The notes under the pieces were generated by a model, which saw only the letters and a list, made by a program, of their open reading frames with translations, had not been told where the DNA came from and did no database searches. A stretch of 64,000 nucleotides of DNA from contig CAYMUR010000001.1 of NCBI GenBank assembly GCA_964393615.1, positions 1 to 64,000 of the forward strand, read 5' to 3'. A program made the position numbers and the translations under genes. The stretch comes from CAYMUR01 sp964393615 (GTDB lineage: Bacteria; Planctomycetota; Planctomycetia; Pirellulales; Pirellulaceae). Each line of letters opens with the position of its first letter. Position 1 is the first letter of the stretch. Shown in pieces: positions 35,782 through 45,655 of this stretch.

Positions 35782-37236
35782 TTATTTCTTATGCGTTTGT
35801 TTCACTCGCTGCAGCTGTTTCGCTGCGTCCAATGACTTGTAATACGGATCCAGGGGAAAACAACCTGAAATCATACCGTTCCGAGGCGCCGTGGTACAAT
35901 CGCTGAACGTGCGGCATACCAGTTTTCGCTTTGGAGGGTTTCCATGCAAAGTATCGGCCGGCAGTTGTGGATATGACAATACCATCCTCCCCAAGCCTAC
36001 CGAATCGATCCAGCCTTGCCGGACAACCGCTTGGGCAACGTGCGGCAAAAAGTCCTGCAAATAGGAGTAACCACTCCCAACCATTAGCATCTCGGGTACT
36101 GCTTGTTTGCAAATCCTGGCCGCGTGAATTTGGCGAGCGACACCCACCAACGGGTCTTCGGGCGGACGGTAGCCATCACTCGGTGGAAACACCGCAGGAC
36201 GTTGAACATGTGGGCAATAATATGGACTGCCACACGATACATTGATCGCAGCAACCTGCAACTCGTCCAGAATTTGGATTAGCTTCACTGCTTCGGTCAG
36301 ATCCATGGAGAGCGGATCGTCGGGATTCAGGCCAAATCCATAGCGATACGGGAGTTCATGTTTGTATTCCATCGGTTCGCCAATTTGTCGGCCGGTCTGA
36401 TAGGGGACGCTATCAAACACACTGAGACGCACGACAACGACCAAATCAGGAATCTCATCCTGTATCCGAGTAATAATTTCACGCAAGCATCGAGTCCGTC
36501 CGTCAAAATCACCGCCATACGGGCCAGGCCGTACGTGGGCACTGAGAAACTCGTGCAACAGGTACCCATGACACGATTTAATATCGACAAATTGATAGCC
36601 AACATCGTAGGCCAGGTGGGCGGCGACAACATACTGATCAATCAAACGCTTTACGTCACCATCGTCCATCAGAACGTCATCTGCACTCGGAGCAATGCCA
36701 AATTTCCGATCCAACAATGGATGGTGATAGACGATACGGGGCTCTGCCTTGTCCTTTTGGTTGGGACGGCAAAAACGGCCAGAATGAGTCAATTGTAAAC
36801 CAACAACCAGATCATCAGTCTTGTCAAATGATTCTTGGTGCGCAGCCACGAGAGCTGTGCGCAGTTGCGCCAAGCCAATTTTAGTTTCAGGCACTGCTAG
36901 TGTTTGATTTGGATTGGCCCGTCCTTCAGTACAAACTGCAGCCGCTTCTCCTCCCCAGATCAATTTGGCCCCGCTCAAACCAAAATTCTTCCAACGGCGC
37001 AAGGTGTGCTCCGATGGTGATCCATCCCGGTTTGCATCCCAGCCTTCCATCGGATGAATACACCAGCGGTTCCCCACACCGTAGGGTCCCAGGCGCATCG
37101 ACTGGGCAAGTGGCGAATTTTGCGACTCCGTCAAGACCTCATCATCGACCGGTAAATCAATACCTAGTTCGCCAAGACGTATGCGAAACGCTTCGACATT
37201 CTTGATGCGGGCCAGTTTAAGAAAACCATCATCCAT
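35782..37236 (-). CDS. Old yellow enzyme-like NADH:flavin oxidoreductase
   Basis: This 484-residue FMN enzyme of the OYE/2,4-dienoyl-CoA reductase family has family blocks NRWCIHPMEGWDA (FMN pocket), LQLTHSGRFCRP, and the substrate-proton loop KSCHGYLLHEFLSAHVRPGPYGG with His. The C-terminal VGSGYSYLQDF and GLGRMVLSYPQLP fit the flavin barrel. Four clustered cysteines in the last 60 residues (CRTFSDCTTAP...SGC) resemble the 4Fe-4S site of the dienoyl-CoA reductase subgroup. The enoate substrate is unknown. ATG 37236 is preferred over the open frame to 37269. Confidence 0.85.
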   Translation of the reverse strand: MDDGFLKLARIKNVEAFRIRLGELGIDLPVDDEVLTESQNSPLAQSMRLGPYGVGNRWCIHPMEGWDANRDGSPSEHTLRRWKNFGLSGAKLIWGGEAAAVCTEGRANPNQTLAVPETKIGLAQLRTALVAAHQESFDKTDDLVVGLQLTHSGRFCRPNQKDKAEPRIVYHHPLLDRKFGIAPSADDVLMDDGDVKRLIDQYVVAAHLAYDVGYQFVDIKSCHGYLLHEFLSAHVRPGPYGGDFDGRTRCLREIITRIQDEIPDLVVVVRLSVFDSVPYQTGRQIGEPMEYKHELPYRYGFGLNPDDPLSMDLTEAVKLIQILDELQVAAINVSCGSPYYCPHVQRPAVFPPSDGYRPPEDPLVGVARQIHAARICKQAVPEMLMVGSGYSYLQDFLPHVAQAVVRQGWIDSVGLGRMVLSYPQLPADTLHGNPPKRKLVCRTFSDCTTAPRNGMISGCFPLDPYYKSLDAAKQLQRVKQTHKK

Positions 37237-37436
37237 CCTGCGCCAATCTCCTCCATGGTTCTGCCCCATGGTACCATCGCGACATGAAGAACGGCACAGG
37301 ATTCACCCACCTATCCGTACCAGACGCATTTGCCTGGTGTCCGCATGTTCCTGTACACAACCAGAAGAAAATACTCGATGACAAAAACAAAAAGGACTCC
37401 CACATGCTCCACACCACAAGTGCCTTGTTGCATGGC

Positions 37437-38870
37437 TTAAACAGTAACATCCCCCTCTAAACGATCGGTCAGCGGGTATTTTTTCAGGATAGGCTCAATC
37501 ACCTCGGACAAAAATTCCTCCACCTGCTGGGGAGCCCTTCCAATAAATTGAGATGCATCCACAATCGCATTGAAATCAACCTGTGAAAACAAATCGTCTT
37601 CTCGTAAACGTTCTAACAGGTCGTTGGGTTGGCCATCCTGCTTGACCACCGCAGCAGCCTGTTGACTGTGTTGCCGAATTTGTTCATGTAACTGCTGTCG
37701 GTCTCCTCCTGCCATCACCCCAGCCATTAGAATCTCTTCGGTCGCCATGAATGGCAATTCTTCATTTAAATGGCGAGCAATCACTTTCGGATAAACCACC
37801 AAACCATTCGCCACGTTTTGATACAAAATCAGAATCGCGTCGACTGCCAAAAAAGCTTGGGGCATCACCAGGCGACGATTCGCACTGTCGTCCAGAGTCC
37901 GTTCCAGCCACTGTGTGCTCGCTGTCTGGGCTGCGTTCGAAGCCAGGCTTGTGGCGAAACGGGCCAGAGCACATATACGTTCACTGCGCATCGGGTTCCG
38001 TTTATAAGCCATCGCAGAAGAACCAATCTGCTTCTCTGCAAAAGGTTCTTCGATCTCTTTGCGATGGGCCAGTAACCGTAGATCAGAAGCTGCCTTGTGT
38101 GAGCTTTGTGCAATGCCAGACAACGCATCCAGAATCTGCGAATCAACTTTACGCGGATACGTCTGCCCCGTCACCGCATAGGTAGTGCTAAATCCAATTT
38201 TTTCAGCAACTCGTTGCTCCAATTGTCGAACTTTGGCTTGATCACCGCCGAACAAACTGAGAAAAGTCGCCTGGGTACCCGTCGTACCTTGGGTGCTCCG
38301 AGCACGCAAGGTCTCCAAGCGATGTTCGACTTCCTCCAAATCCTGTACGAGATCGTATCCCCACAAACAGGCCCGCTTGCCAACCGTCGTCGGTTGCGCT
38401 GGCTGCAAATGAGTAAAACCCAAACAAGGAAGAGTTCCGTATTCTCTGGCAAAATCGGCTAACCGGTCCAACACCGCTACGATACGATCTCGCACCAGGA
38501 CGAGGGCCTCCTGCAGCAACAACAGGTCGGTGTTGTCGGTCACAAAACAGCTGGTCGCACCCCAATGGATGATCGGCCGAGCCTCCGGACACACGTCACC
38601 AAACGCATGGACGTGTGCCATGACATCGTGACGCAGCTGGCGTTCATAATTCGCCGCAGCGTCAAAGTCGATGTCGTCACAGTGAGACTTCATCTGCTCG
38701 ATCTGGGCATCCGTCACCGGCAGTCCCAATTCCTGCTCCGCTTCCGCCAGTGCAATCCACAGCTTGCGCCATGTGGAAAATTTGCGCTGTGCCCCCCACA
38801 ATCGGCACATGGTGCTAGAAGCATAGCGGGTAATCAGCGGATTGTCATATTGTTCATACTCGTTGTGCAT
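37437..38870 (-). CDS. purB: Adenylosuccinate lyase
   Basis: This 477-residue enzyme catalyses two purine-synthesis steps, including conversion of adenylosuccinate to AMP plus fumarate. The fumarase/aspartase superfamily signature is present as IGSSAMAYKRNPMRSE near residue 290, along with HWGATSCFVTDNTDL near residue 90 and GTTGTQATFLSLFGGD. HWGATSCFVTDNTDL resembles the animal/eukaryotic-type ADSL clade more than the E. coli PurB form, as I recall. No other purine genes are next to it. The start ATG 38870 gives MHNEYEQYDNPLITRY, a standard family start; the ORF further upstream is unlikely to be coding. Confidence 0.95.
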   Translation of the reverse strand: MHNEYEQYDNPLITRYASSTMCRLWGAQRKFSTWRKLWIALAEAEQELGLPVTDAQIEQMKSHCDDIDFDAAANYERQLRHDVMAHVHAFGDVCPEARPIIHWGATSCFVTDNTDLLLLQEALVLVRDRIVAVLDRLADFAREYGTLPCLGFTHLQPAQPTTVGKRACLWGYDLVQDLEEVEHRLETLRARSTQGTTGTQATFLSLFGGDQAKVRQLEQRVAEKIGFSTTYAVTGQTYPRKVDSQILDALSGIAQSSHKAASDLRLLAHRKEIEEPFAEKQIGSSAMAYKRNPMRSERICALARFATSLASNAAQTASTQWLERTLDDSANRRLVMPQAFLAVDAILILYQNVANGLVVYPKVIARHLNEELPFMATEEILMAGVMAGGDRQQLHEQIRQHSQQAAAVVKQDGQPNDLLERLREDDLFSQVDFNAIVDASQFIGRAPQQVEEFLSEVIEPILKKYPLTDRLEGDVTV

Positions 38871-39344
38871 AGTCGTTCGTTCGTGGCATGCAATACCAGA
38901 GTTCCAGATATCGTGTTCAAGTTTCAGCTTTTCTTTAATGCTCTTTGTAACCTCCCTACTCGTCCACGTACACATGCCGTCGTTTAACTGGTACCAACAA
39001 CCGTGATTTTTTTGAGGGCAAACTTTCCTGGCACTTCAGGCCGTTTGCTGCATTTTAACCTGCGGAATCACGCCACGTTGAAAACCGGTTTTCAACGGTG
39101 AAACGACTACCTGGGTATGCTTTCACGATCCAACGTTAACTTGCGCATTTTGCCGCCATCATTGGAACGTCGACACAACCACGATCGACCCTGTTTTTTC
39201 CAGGCTAAGTCACATCGTTCCGTATCCTTAAAGCGGGGGGATAATGCCCCATTTGACACTACTTTTTTATGTTTATTTTTTTGCTATACTCAGCAGTTCC
39301 CTGTTAAGGGCAATATCCGTTTTTTTTCTCCCAGGAGATTCAGC
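38871..39344. other. Divergent intergenic region with a long palindrome
   Basis: About 470 bp between purB (minus) and a secreted protein (plus). It holds the 22 bp palindrome at 39076-39097. TTGACA at 39254-39259 and TATACT at 39286-39291 are 26 bases apart, too far for a standard pair. Confidence 0.4.
39076..39097. promoter_or_regulatory. 22 bp perfect palindrome
   Basis: The half-site CGTTGAAAACC is followed directly by its reverse complement, with no spacer and no mismatch. It sits 206 bp before purB and 248 bp before the plus-strand gene, so it could be an operator shared by or acting on one of the divergent genes. Confidence 0.55.
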
Positions 39345-41396
39345 GTGTCCCAGGCGACTCGTTCTTCATCCATTTCAGCGCCAAAATGCTCACCCACCAA
39401 AAGACAATATGCGCTTATGGGTTGGTTTGCCCTGGCCACATTATTTTTCAGTCTCGTGGCTAGTCAAACTGCCTGGGCCGTGCGTCCCAACGAAGAGCTG
39501 TTGCCTGCTACAACCAAGTTCTGCATCCTAATTTCCGACCTGGACGAATTGCAGACGAACTTCGATTTGACCCAACTGGGCCAGATGGTAAATGATCCTT
39601 TGATGCGGCCGTTTGTGGACGACTTGCGCAGACAGTTGCGTGAGCGGATTGACGAAGAAGGTCGTAGTGTGGGCTTGACTTGGGACGATGTGGATGCCAT
39701 TGACGGCGGAGAAATCTGCTTTGCACAGATTCAACCAGATGGAGATGAGGACCAGCAAGCTACCGTCGTGATTATCGATGTCAGCGGCCATCAGCAACAG
39801 ACTCAAAAAGTGTTAGCCAAGATTCACCGCAAGCAGTTGGAACTGGGAGCGACCTATTCAACCGAATTGGTACCACAAACCCAAACCCAATTGAAAATCT
39901 ACACATTTCCGCCTGAAAATGACGGTTCGCAGGCAGAGCAACGGATCCTATTTCTCCATGAGGAACAGTTATTCGGTGTCAACCACAAACAAGCCGCTAT
40001 CGCCCTGCGACGACGTTGTGAGGGTGAGCCCACTGATCGCTTGGCAGACCTCACGGCATATCAAGGAGTCATGCAGCGTATAGCGGCCGAATATGAAAAA
40101 CAAGGTGATCCTGCACCGCATTTACGCTGGTTTTTAGAACCCTATGGATTTACTCAGGTACGACAGCTCCTTCACGAGGATGAATTCCAGTACGGTCCAG
40201 ATATGCTTCAAGTCTGGAGCGACACTGGGTTTCGAGAAGCGATCCAGGGTGCAGGTGGATTTGTCAATTTTGCACATCAAGGCCGTGATGTTTTACATCG
40301 CTCACTGATCTACGCCCCACCCGTCAAACGCAACCCAAACGATCAAGCCACGGCCAAATACAATAGTGCGGCGCGCATGCTGCAATTCCCACACACATCC
40401 GACCTGGTTCCGGCGCCATGGATTCCCAGAGAACTCGCATCTTTTTCAATATTCAACTGGAAAGTCCGAGATGCGTCTGTCTTTGTCGAATCTCTCGTCG
40501 ATGCCATTCTGGGTGGAGATGACGGTGAAGGAACTTATGTGGACATCAAAGACAGTCTCAAAAACGACGAAAATGGCCCTCAACTCGACGTAGACAGTGA
40601 GTTTTTTGCACTGCTGGATGATCGGTTTATCTGGATGACAGATTACGAAACACCCGTTTCGCCAACATCCGAGCGAATCATGGTCGCCGTACGCACCAAC
40701 AATCCAGAAAAACTGGGCCAGACTATCCGCAAGACGATGCTTACGGATGATGCGGCAAAAGAAATCCAGATGAATGGATTCGTGGTCTGGGAAGTGGACG
40801 AAAACAACTCTCCAGCCGTTCAAAATTCAGAAGATGAGGATGGCTTAGCCTTTATTTTCGGAGAAGACGATGATATTGACACCGAAGAAGAACCATTACA
40901 GCCGATATTTCCATACCGGCTAACGACTGTCGCCCATGGTTACATGATTATCGCAACCGACCGAGAACTCTTAGAAAGCGTGCTGCAAAACCATGAGTCT
41001 CAACAGCAACTCGAGGCCTGTGTCGATTACAGGCTGGTTTCGAGTGACTTGGCACAACTGGGCGCCAATCAAGATAGCTTACGCTTGTTTTCTCGCCTGG
41101 ATGAACAGATGCGACCGACCTATGAACTCATTCAACAAGGGTTGATGCCACAATCAGAGACACTGTTTGGAAAGTTTATAAACTGGTATTTCGAAGAGGC
41201 GGACGAAAACCCTCGAGAACAATTCATTGACGGATCCAAGATGCCTGATTTTCAGATTGTCCGGCGCTATCTGGGCCCCACCGGACTGTATCTCCAAACC
41301 GAAGAAAACGGCTGGCTGATTGTTGGTTCACTGCTTTCCAAAGAAAGCCTTCCAGCCACGTCGCAGGTTGCAGAAGAAAACGCCCAAGCAGATTGA
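39345..41396 (+). CDS. Secreted acidic protein of unknown function (GTG start)
   Basis: The best start is GTG 39345, with AGGAG 7 bases upstream; it gives 683 residues beginning MSQATRSSSISAPKCSPTK, then the hydrophobic core MGWFALATLFFSLVA and a likely cleavage near AWA-VR. The open frame upstream is not needed. The mature protein is acidic with repeated patterns such as LLDDRFIWMTDYE and an acidic stretch FGEDDDIDTEEEPLQP near residue 510. The first part (FCILISDLDELQTNFDLTQLGQM) resembles DUF3352-like planctomycete proteins. I cannot assign a function. Confidence 0.65.
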   Translation: MSQATRSSSISAPKCSPTKRQYALMGWFALATLFFSLVASQTAWAVRPNEELLPATTKFCILISDLDELQTNFDLTQLGQMVNDPLMRPFVDDLRRQLRERIDEEGRSVGLTWDDVDAIDGGEICFAQIQPDGDEDQQATVVIIDVSGHQQQTQKVLAKIHRKQLELGATYSTELVPQTQTQLKIYTFPPENDGSQAEQRILFLHEEQLFGVNHKQAAIALRRRCEGEPTDRLADLTAYQGVMQRIAAEYEKQGDPAPHLRWFLEPYGFTQVRQLLHEDEFQYGPDMLQVWSDTGFREAIQGAGGFVNFAHQGRDVLHRSLIYAPPVKRNPNDQATAKYNSAARMLQFPHTSDLVPAPWIPRELASFSIFNWKVRDASVFVESLVDAILGGDDGEGTYVDIKDSLKNDENGPQLDVDSEFFALLDDRFIWMTDYETPVSPTSERIMVAVRTNNPEKLGQTIRKTMLTDDAAKEIQMNGFVVWEVDENNSPAVQNSEDEDGLAFIFGEDDDIDTEEEPLQPIFPYRLTTVAHGYMIIATDRELLESVLQNHESQQQLEACVDYRLVSSDLAQLGANQDSLRLFSRLDEQMRPTYELIQQGLMPQSETLFGKFINWYFEEADENPREQFIDGSKMPDFQIVRRYLGPTGLYLQTEENGWLIVGSLLSKESLPATSQVAEENAQAD

Positions 41397-41667
41397 GCCG
41401 TTGGTCTTGCGATCATCCTGAATTGCCACATTCTCGACGTGACTGTAACCAGGGCATCCCACGACCGCCCTTAGAAAAACGGAAATCTCGAAACTAGGTT
41501 CCAGGTTTTTTTTAGTCCACCGATTGCATACCATCCAGGTGAGCTGACAAGCGACAAGCTGGCTGCATGCCCATCTTCTAAAATCCGCTTTTAGAAATCG
41601 ACTTGCGTTGTACAATGACAACAAGTAGGTCCAGGCCACCGGTCAAAACCAAAACCATTGCAGTCAT

Positions 41668-42684
41668 TCAACGGCGCATCTGCCACAAATCGGCCTTGGC
41701 CTGTCGATACTTCTGCGCAGCCGCCAAAACCTCTGCGGGCAAATGCTCCAGAAAGTCGTTGGGGGGCCCAGGAGAAGAACTCGACATGATCTGGTCTAAC
41801 CAGTCCGCAGGAACCTTCGGATCGGTAACCGAAAAAGCCCGGACAATACGAAAAGGAAATGCTGAATACGAACGGCGACTGATGGCGTGACGTTTGGCAA
41901 CTGCCATATTTTGTAAACGACGTTCTGCCAAAACTAAATTGGTTGCCACTTGGCAAGCTTCCTCGTCGCCCTCCAGGTAAAGGGCCACTGGAAAATTGGA
42001 TCGCCCCAAACTGGTCGATGCCGCCTCTCCGTCTCCCAGCCCTTCACAAACAATACGCACGTAGCCGGCACGCCACACCTGGGGAACTCGCATCACGATG
42101 ACAAATGAACGGGAACCTTCGAGCGCCATGCGTGGCGAAGATTTCAGCTTAAAATAGGCCCCCGTGCCACGTTGCAAGGTACCACTCGCCGTCACCAACT
42201 CCAAAGGCGCCAGCAGTTCGTAGTGGTAGTTCTCTGTGTCTTTGGTACCGCGAGAAGCTGAAGCATCGCCACTTAGCGCCGGCTGATATTTGCCCGCAAT
42301 ATTCACTCCCAAAGATCTGGATGACGAGTTTCCTAATTCAACACTAACATTACCGGCGTACTCGGTTTCCAGTTGAGTGCGAGGCAGATAGTCTACCACG
42401 CTCATTTCCAACCCCGGACTTTCAATACGGTACAACAGTTCAAGTAATTCGTCCGACCGGCCTCGAATCAATGATGAAATCTCAAACTTTGCCTCAATCA
42501 ATTTTTCATTCAGAGGAAGCGTATCGGATTCCGGCGTGGTGATTTCACAACAGGCAACCCAGTAACTTGTGTCAAAGGTTACAGTTGTCCGGCTACTATC
42601 AGCCCACACCATACTGTCCACAGCAGTCAGCAACAGCAAACTGACCGTCCAGCACCGTCTACAAAACAATCCACGCCAGTTCAT
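41668..42684 (-). CDS. Secreted protein of unknown function
   Basis: The 338-residue protein starts MNWRGLFCRRCWTVSLLLLT with a likely cleavage near VWA-DS. The chain is mostly beta in the first two thirds (SSRSLGVNIAGKYQP, GSRSFVIVMRVPQVWRAGYVR) and helical at the end (CQVATNLVLAERRLQN). No motif is known to me. ATG 42684 is preferred because the signal peptide follows directly; a longer frame begins at 42774. It lies downstream of mtnC but with a gap of 198 bp, so it is probably a separate unit. Confidence 0.55.
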   Translation of the reverse strand: MNWRGLFCRRCWTVSLLLLTAVDSMVWADSSRTTVTFDTSYWVACCEITTPESDTLPLNEKLIEAKFEISSLIRGRSDELLELLYRIESPGLEMSVVDYLPRTQLETEYAGNVSVELGNSSSRSLGVNIAGKYQPALSGDASASRGTKDTENYHYELLAPLELVTASGTLQRGTGAYFKLKSSPRMALEGSRSFVIVMRVPQVWRAGYVRIVCEGLGDGEAASTSLGRSNFPVALYLEGDEEACQVATNLVLAERRLQNMAVAKRHAISRRSYSAFPFRIVRAFSVTDPKVPADWLDQIMSSSSPGPPNDFLEHLPAEVLAAAQKYRQAKADLWQMRR

Positions 42685-42882
42685 TTCGTACAGACTCCTG
42701 TAAAACCTTCGTCGCGAAATGCACCGTCCGTGGGCCGACGCGCACGTTTCCGAGCGAAAGATCACTCCGTCCATTACCCTTCATGGGTCATTGAACTACA
42801 CGCAAAGGAATCGTAGGCGACACTGGTAGAGAGTCAAGGGTTCGTAGAAAGTTATTTCGTGACAGCAGGCGCGGCGGACGCC

Positions 42883-43611
42883 TTAAATCTGAATTTCACC
42901 CAAACTAACAATGACAGGATGGCCTTGCTTTGATTCAGTTTCAGAATTCCCAGGCCGGACACAAAGTGCTGTCGAAAAACCAGCCTCCCTTGCAGCGTCC
43001 AGTTCGGCATTCACGTCGCTGACAAACAACAAATCTGACGGAGAACTGCCAAATTGGTGGGCAATGGCCTGATAACTGGTCGCATCACACTTGGAACCCG
43101 TGGTGGTGTCATAGTGACCACGAAAAAATTTCAACAGGTCTCCTGCGATGGTATGTCCAAAGAACAGGTGCTGGGCTCGCACACTACCGGAGGAAAATAT
43201 CCGAACATCCAGATTTTGCTGCTGCCAACTCGTCAGTGCTGGCAGCACGTCTTCGTAAACGTGTGCACGCAACTCACCCGTTTCAAATCCTGACTGCCAG
43301 ATAAGCCCCTGCAATTGTTTGAGACCGGTCGCCTTGGCATCACCATCCATCAAACGGATCGCTTCATGACATAATAGTTCTCGCGGCAAACAAGAACCAG
43401 CAGAGTTTTCCACCCATTGTGCAAACGACCCGAACCCAGCATCCTGTGCCATTTGCCTACGAGTTGAGTCAAGTTCACTGTCGTCCCAACGCGACCTCAG
43501 AAAACCATCCATCTCACGGCGCGCAAAAGGAAACATTTCGTCGTAGACGAAGCTGATGGAAGAGGTTGTACCTTCAATATCCAACAAGACTCCGCTTCCG
43601 GAAAATTTCAT
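42883..43611 (-). CDS. mtnC: Acireductone synthase (enolase-phosphatase E1)
   Basis: This 242-residue HAD-superfamily enzyme converts 2,3-diketo-5-methylthiopentyl-1-phosphate to acireductone in methionine salvage. The HAD nucleophile motif LLDIEGTTSSI near residue 9, the second motif FSSGSVRAQ and the third FVSDVNAELDAA are all visible. The DIEGTT form is characteristic of MtnC. The start at ATG 43611 is supported by the alignment of this motif; a GTG at 43614 directly before it is possible. It is the last gene of the mtnB-mtnD-mtnC set. Confidence 0.93.
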   Translation of the reverse strand: MKFSGSGVLLDIEGTTSSISFVYDEMFPFARREMDGFLRSRWDDSELDSTRRQMAQDAGFGSFAQWVENSAGSCLPRELLCHEAIRLMDGDAKATGLKQLQGLIWQSGFETGELRAHVYEDVLPALTSWQQQNLDVRIFSSGSVRAQHLFFGHTIAGDLLKFFRGHYDTTTGSKCDATSYQAIAHQFGSSPSDLLFVSDVNAELDAAREAGFSTALCVRPGNSETESKQGHPVIVSLGEIQI

Positions 43612-43707
43612 CACACACTTAAGGGGTAATCGACACAGGATCGGTGAAAAGGGGTCGCAACAGTTATTTCGAGACGACTAACCCACTGCGACTCTAGCGC
43701 TTTGAAA

Positions 43708-44289
43708 TTACACGCGCACGACTGGCTCCAGATCTTCAGCAGGGGGTAGGTAATCAGGCCCCCAACAAACAGGAGGATGGGAACGATGCGTTTCATCCTC
43801 TAAATAATCTGGCGCCCATCCGGAAGTATCTTCAAAAAGCCTGATACAACGAATCGTCCTGTTCTGGCACAAATTAAACCAGTGTGGCGTTCCCGCAGGA
43901 ACATTGATCAAATCGCCTGCTTCCACCGTTACTGAAAAAACAGGGCCGTCTTGAGGATGGATATGGAACAATCCTCGGCCTGCGACGGTAAAACGAACTT
44001 CGTCTTCACTGTGAGTATGCTCTTTATCAAATTTGGCCAGCATTTCGTCCAGCCCAGGAGTCTCAGCGTGCACACTAATGATGTCCGCGGTCTGAAACCC
44101 TCCTCGTTCTTTGAGCAGCTCAATTTCCGGCGCATAGGCATCCAGAATTTCATCGTTCGAAGCTTCTGGACCAATCTTTCCTTCAACATCCCATTTTTCA
44201 TACCAAATGCCAAAAGGTGCCAAAAATTCTGAAATGGCTGTGGTTTCTTCAATCGTACGGTTTTCATCAGGAATATTAATAGTCGCCAT
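43708..44289 (-). CDS. mtnD: Acireductone dioxygenase
   Basis: This 193-residue cupin enzyme cleaves acireductone to the keto acid precursor of methionine. The metal ligands fit the ARD pattern: EHTHSEDEVRF supplies His 91, His 93 and Glu 97, and TPHWFNL supplies His 136. AAGGAACACG before the ATG provides a ribosome binding site. It lies 53 bp after mtnB and 96 bp before mtnC on the same strand. The identity of the metal (Fe or Ni), which decides the products, cannot be read from sequence. Confidence 0.95.
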   Translation of the reverse strand: MATINIPDENRTIEETTAISEFLAPFGIWYEKWDVEGKIGPEASNDEILDAYAPEIELLKERGGFQTADIISVHAETPGLDEMLAKFDKEHTHSEDEVRFTVAGRGLFHIHPQDGPVFSVTVEAGDLINVPAGTPHWFNLCQNRTIRCIRLFEDTSGWAPDYLEDETHRSHPPVCWGPDYLPPAEDLEPVVRV

Positions 44290-44342
44290 GATCGTGTTCC
44301 TTGTTGTGGTCGTATTCCTTGTTAGTTGGCTTGGTACTGAAA

Positions 44343-45014
44343 TTAAAACCCGTTAGATGTGGAAGACAAATGAGGAGCCATTTGTAACCGGCGGCCCAAT
44401 ACTTCAAACAAAAATTCAAAGATCTCGACGTGCCGTCGAGCGGCATCGACATCTTTACCCCAGGTGTACAACCCATGGTTACGTATCAAAAAACCAAACA
44501 TCGAAGGCCGCTCGGTATTCTGAAACCTGCCCGAGATCTGCTGTGCTAATGCAGGTATATCCTGCGTATTGTCAAATATCTCAACCCAGACAGGTGACTC
44601 ATGAGTGGTAATTTCTTCCAGACCCTTTAACATCTCATAGTTCTCGATATAAAAACCACCATCCTGAAAATGGAAATCAGAGAGTAATGTTGCCCAAATC
44701 GAATGGGTATGGAGAATGGAACCGACAGACGCTTGCTTCGCAATCTCGACGTGTAATAATGTTTCCGCCGAAGACTGGGGCTGATGCTCTGCTACTGGCC
44801 GACCAGTAGCATCAACACGCACAAAATCGTGGTCCTGCAAGCGTCCTTTGTCCAAGCCGCTAGCCGTGACAATCAACTCGATGGGATCGCGACCAACCAC
44901 AACGCTGTAGTTGCTGCTGGTGCCGACAGACCAGCCACGTTGAAAGAACAAAGCCCCCACGTCACGCAACGCTTCAATCTGCTGCTCGAACCCTGCCAAA
45001 GGTGCGTTCATCAT
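44343..45014 (-). CDS. mtnB: Methylthioribulose-1-phosphate dehydratase
   Basis: This 223-residue class II aldolase-fold protein dehydrates methylthioribulose-1-phosphate. Zinc ligands are visible in LHTHSIWATLLS and RNHGLYTWGKDV, with a family-like N-terminal block FQRGWSVGTSSNYSV. ATG 45014 is preferred; ATG 45011 and a start at 45041 are alternatives. It is the first gene of the salvage operon, which in this window lacks mtnA and mtnK or mtnN. Confidence 0.93.
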   Translation of the reverse strand: MMNAPLAGFEQQIEALRDVGALFFQRGWSVGTSSNYSVVVGRDPIELIVTASGLDKGRLQDHDFVRVDATGRPVAEHQPQSSAETLLHVEIAKQASVGSILHTHSIWATLLSDFHFQDGGFYIENYEMLKGLEEITTHESPVWVEIFDNTQDIPALAQQISGRFQNTERPSMFGFLIRNHGLYTWGKDVDAARRHVEIFEFLFEVLGRRLQMAPHLSSTSNGF

Positions 45015-45592
45015 CGGCAATGAAACAGTGCCCTGGGACACGCAATGTAGTGTAGTCGATAGGAAAAGCGGTGGTCCGGATGTTTACCCTTAATTCGTCA
45101 CCGGTCCGCATCAAACGCTTAAACTCCCAATGTACCAAATCACAAACGATGTTCAATGGAGCCCGGGAAACATGGAAGCGAAGACAAAAACCTGAGAAAC
45201 GGACCGCTTGTTTTTTGTGGACACCTGCGAATGGGCCACACTGTTGGTCTGAGCAAGTTATTGAAATTAGGAAGCAGTACAAGACCACTGTTTAACGGCC
45301 CAGATCCTGAAATTTTTGCCACTTTGCCCCTACTTCTTCCCCAAGACCACAAGACAGTTATTTCTTGCCTGAATGCATGAACTTTGTGCCAAGGAGCATG
45401 TTGTTCCGTAACTCATGACTTCGATACTTGGAAAATTACCTATTTTTCGTGGGAATGAGAAAATACGGTTCTCGGCGCAGTCCAGTCGTGCATTCTTCGA
45501 ATCTGCTGGCTGGTCGTTGTATTTTCAATCCGCACCTTGACCAAACGTTCTCCCTGGATTAAAGTCAAGAAGTAACTGGAGGTAAAAACCCG
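45015..45592. other. Divergent region between mtnB and the leu leader
   Basis: About 580 bp hold the promoters of both units. A possible -35 TTGACC at 45537-45542 and a weak -10 TTAAAG at 45559-45564 (16-base spacer) would start the leu transcript near 45570, just before the leader ribosome binding site. I saw no SAM riboswitch-like fold. Confidence 0.3.
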
Positions 45593-45655
45593 ATGATTTT
45601 TTCCCGAAACCTGCTGCTGATGCTCCGATTGCTACTTGGTCCTAGCAGGCCGTAG
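45593..45655 (+). CDS. leuL: Leucine leader peptide of the leuA attenuator
   Basis: ATG 45593 has the ribosome binding site GGAGG at 45578-45582. The frame encodes MIFSRNLLLMLRLLLGPSRP and ends in TAG. Seven of nine consecutive codons (45611-45637) specify Leu, using CTG three times, then CTC, TTG, CTA and CTT. Such a run in a short frame directly before a biosynthesis gene is the classic sensor of charged leucyl-tRNA. The stop codon sits within the region that can pair either with the Leu codons or with the terminator. Confidence 0.88.
   Translation: MIFSRNLLLMLRLLLGPSRP

Noticed and set aside
39254..39291. TTGACA and TATACT as a promoter for the gene at 39345.
   Set aside because: The 26-base spacer is too long for a normal sigma-70 promoter.
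45015..45592. Possible SAM riboswitch upstream of the methionine salvage genes.
   Set aside because: I could not find the conserved junction or paired arms; a covariance search would be required to exclude it.
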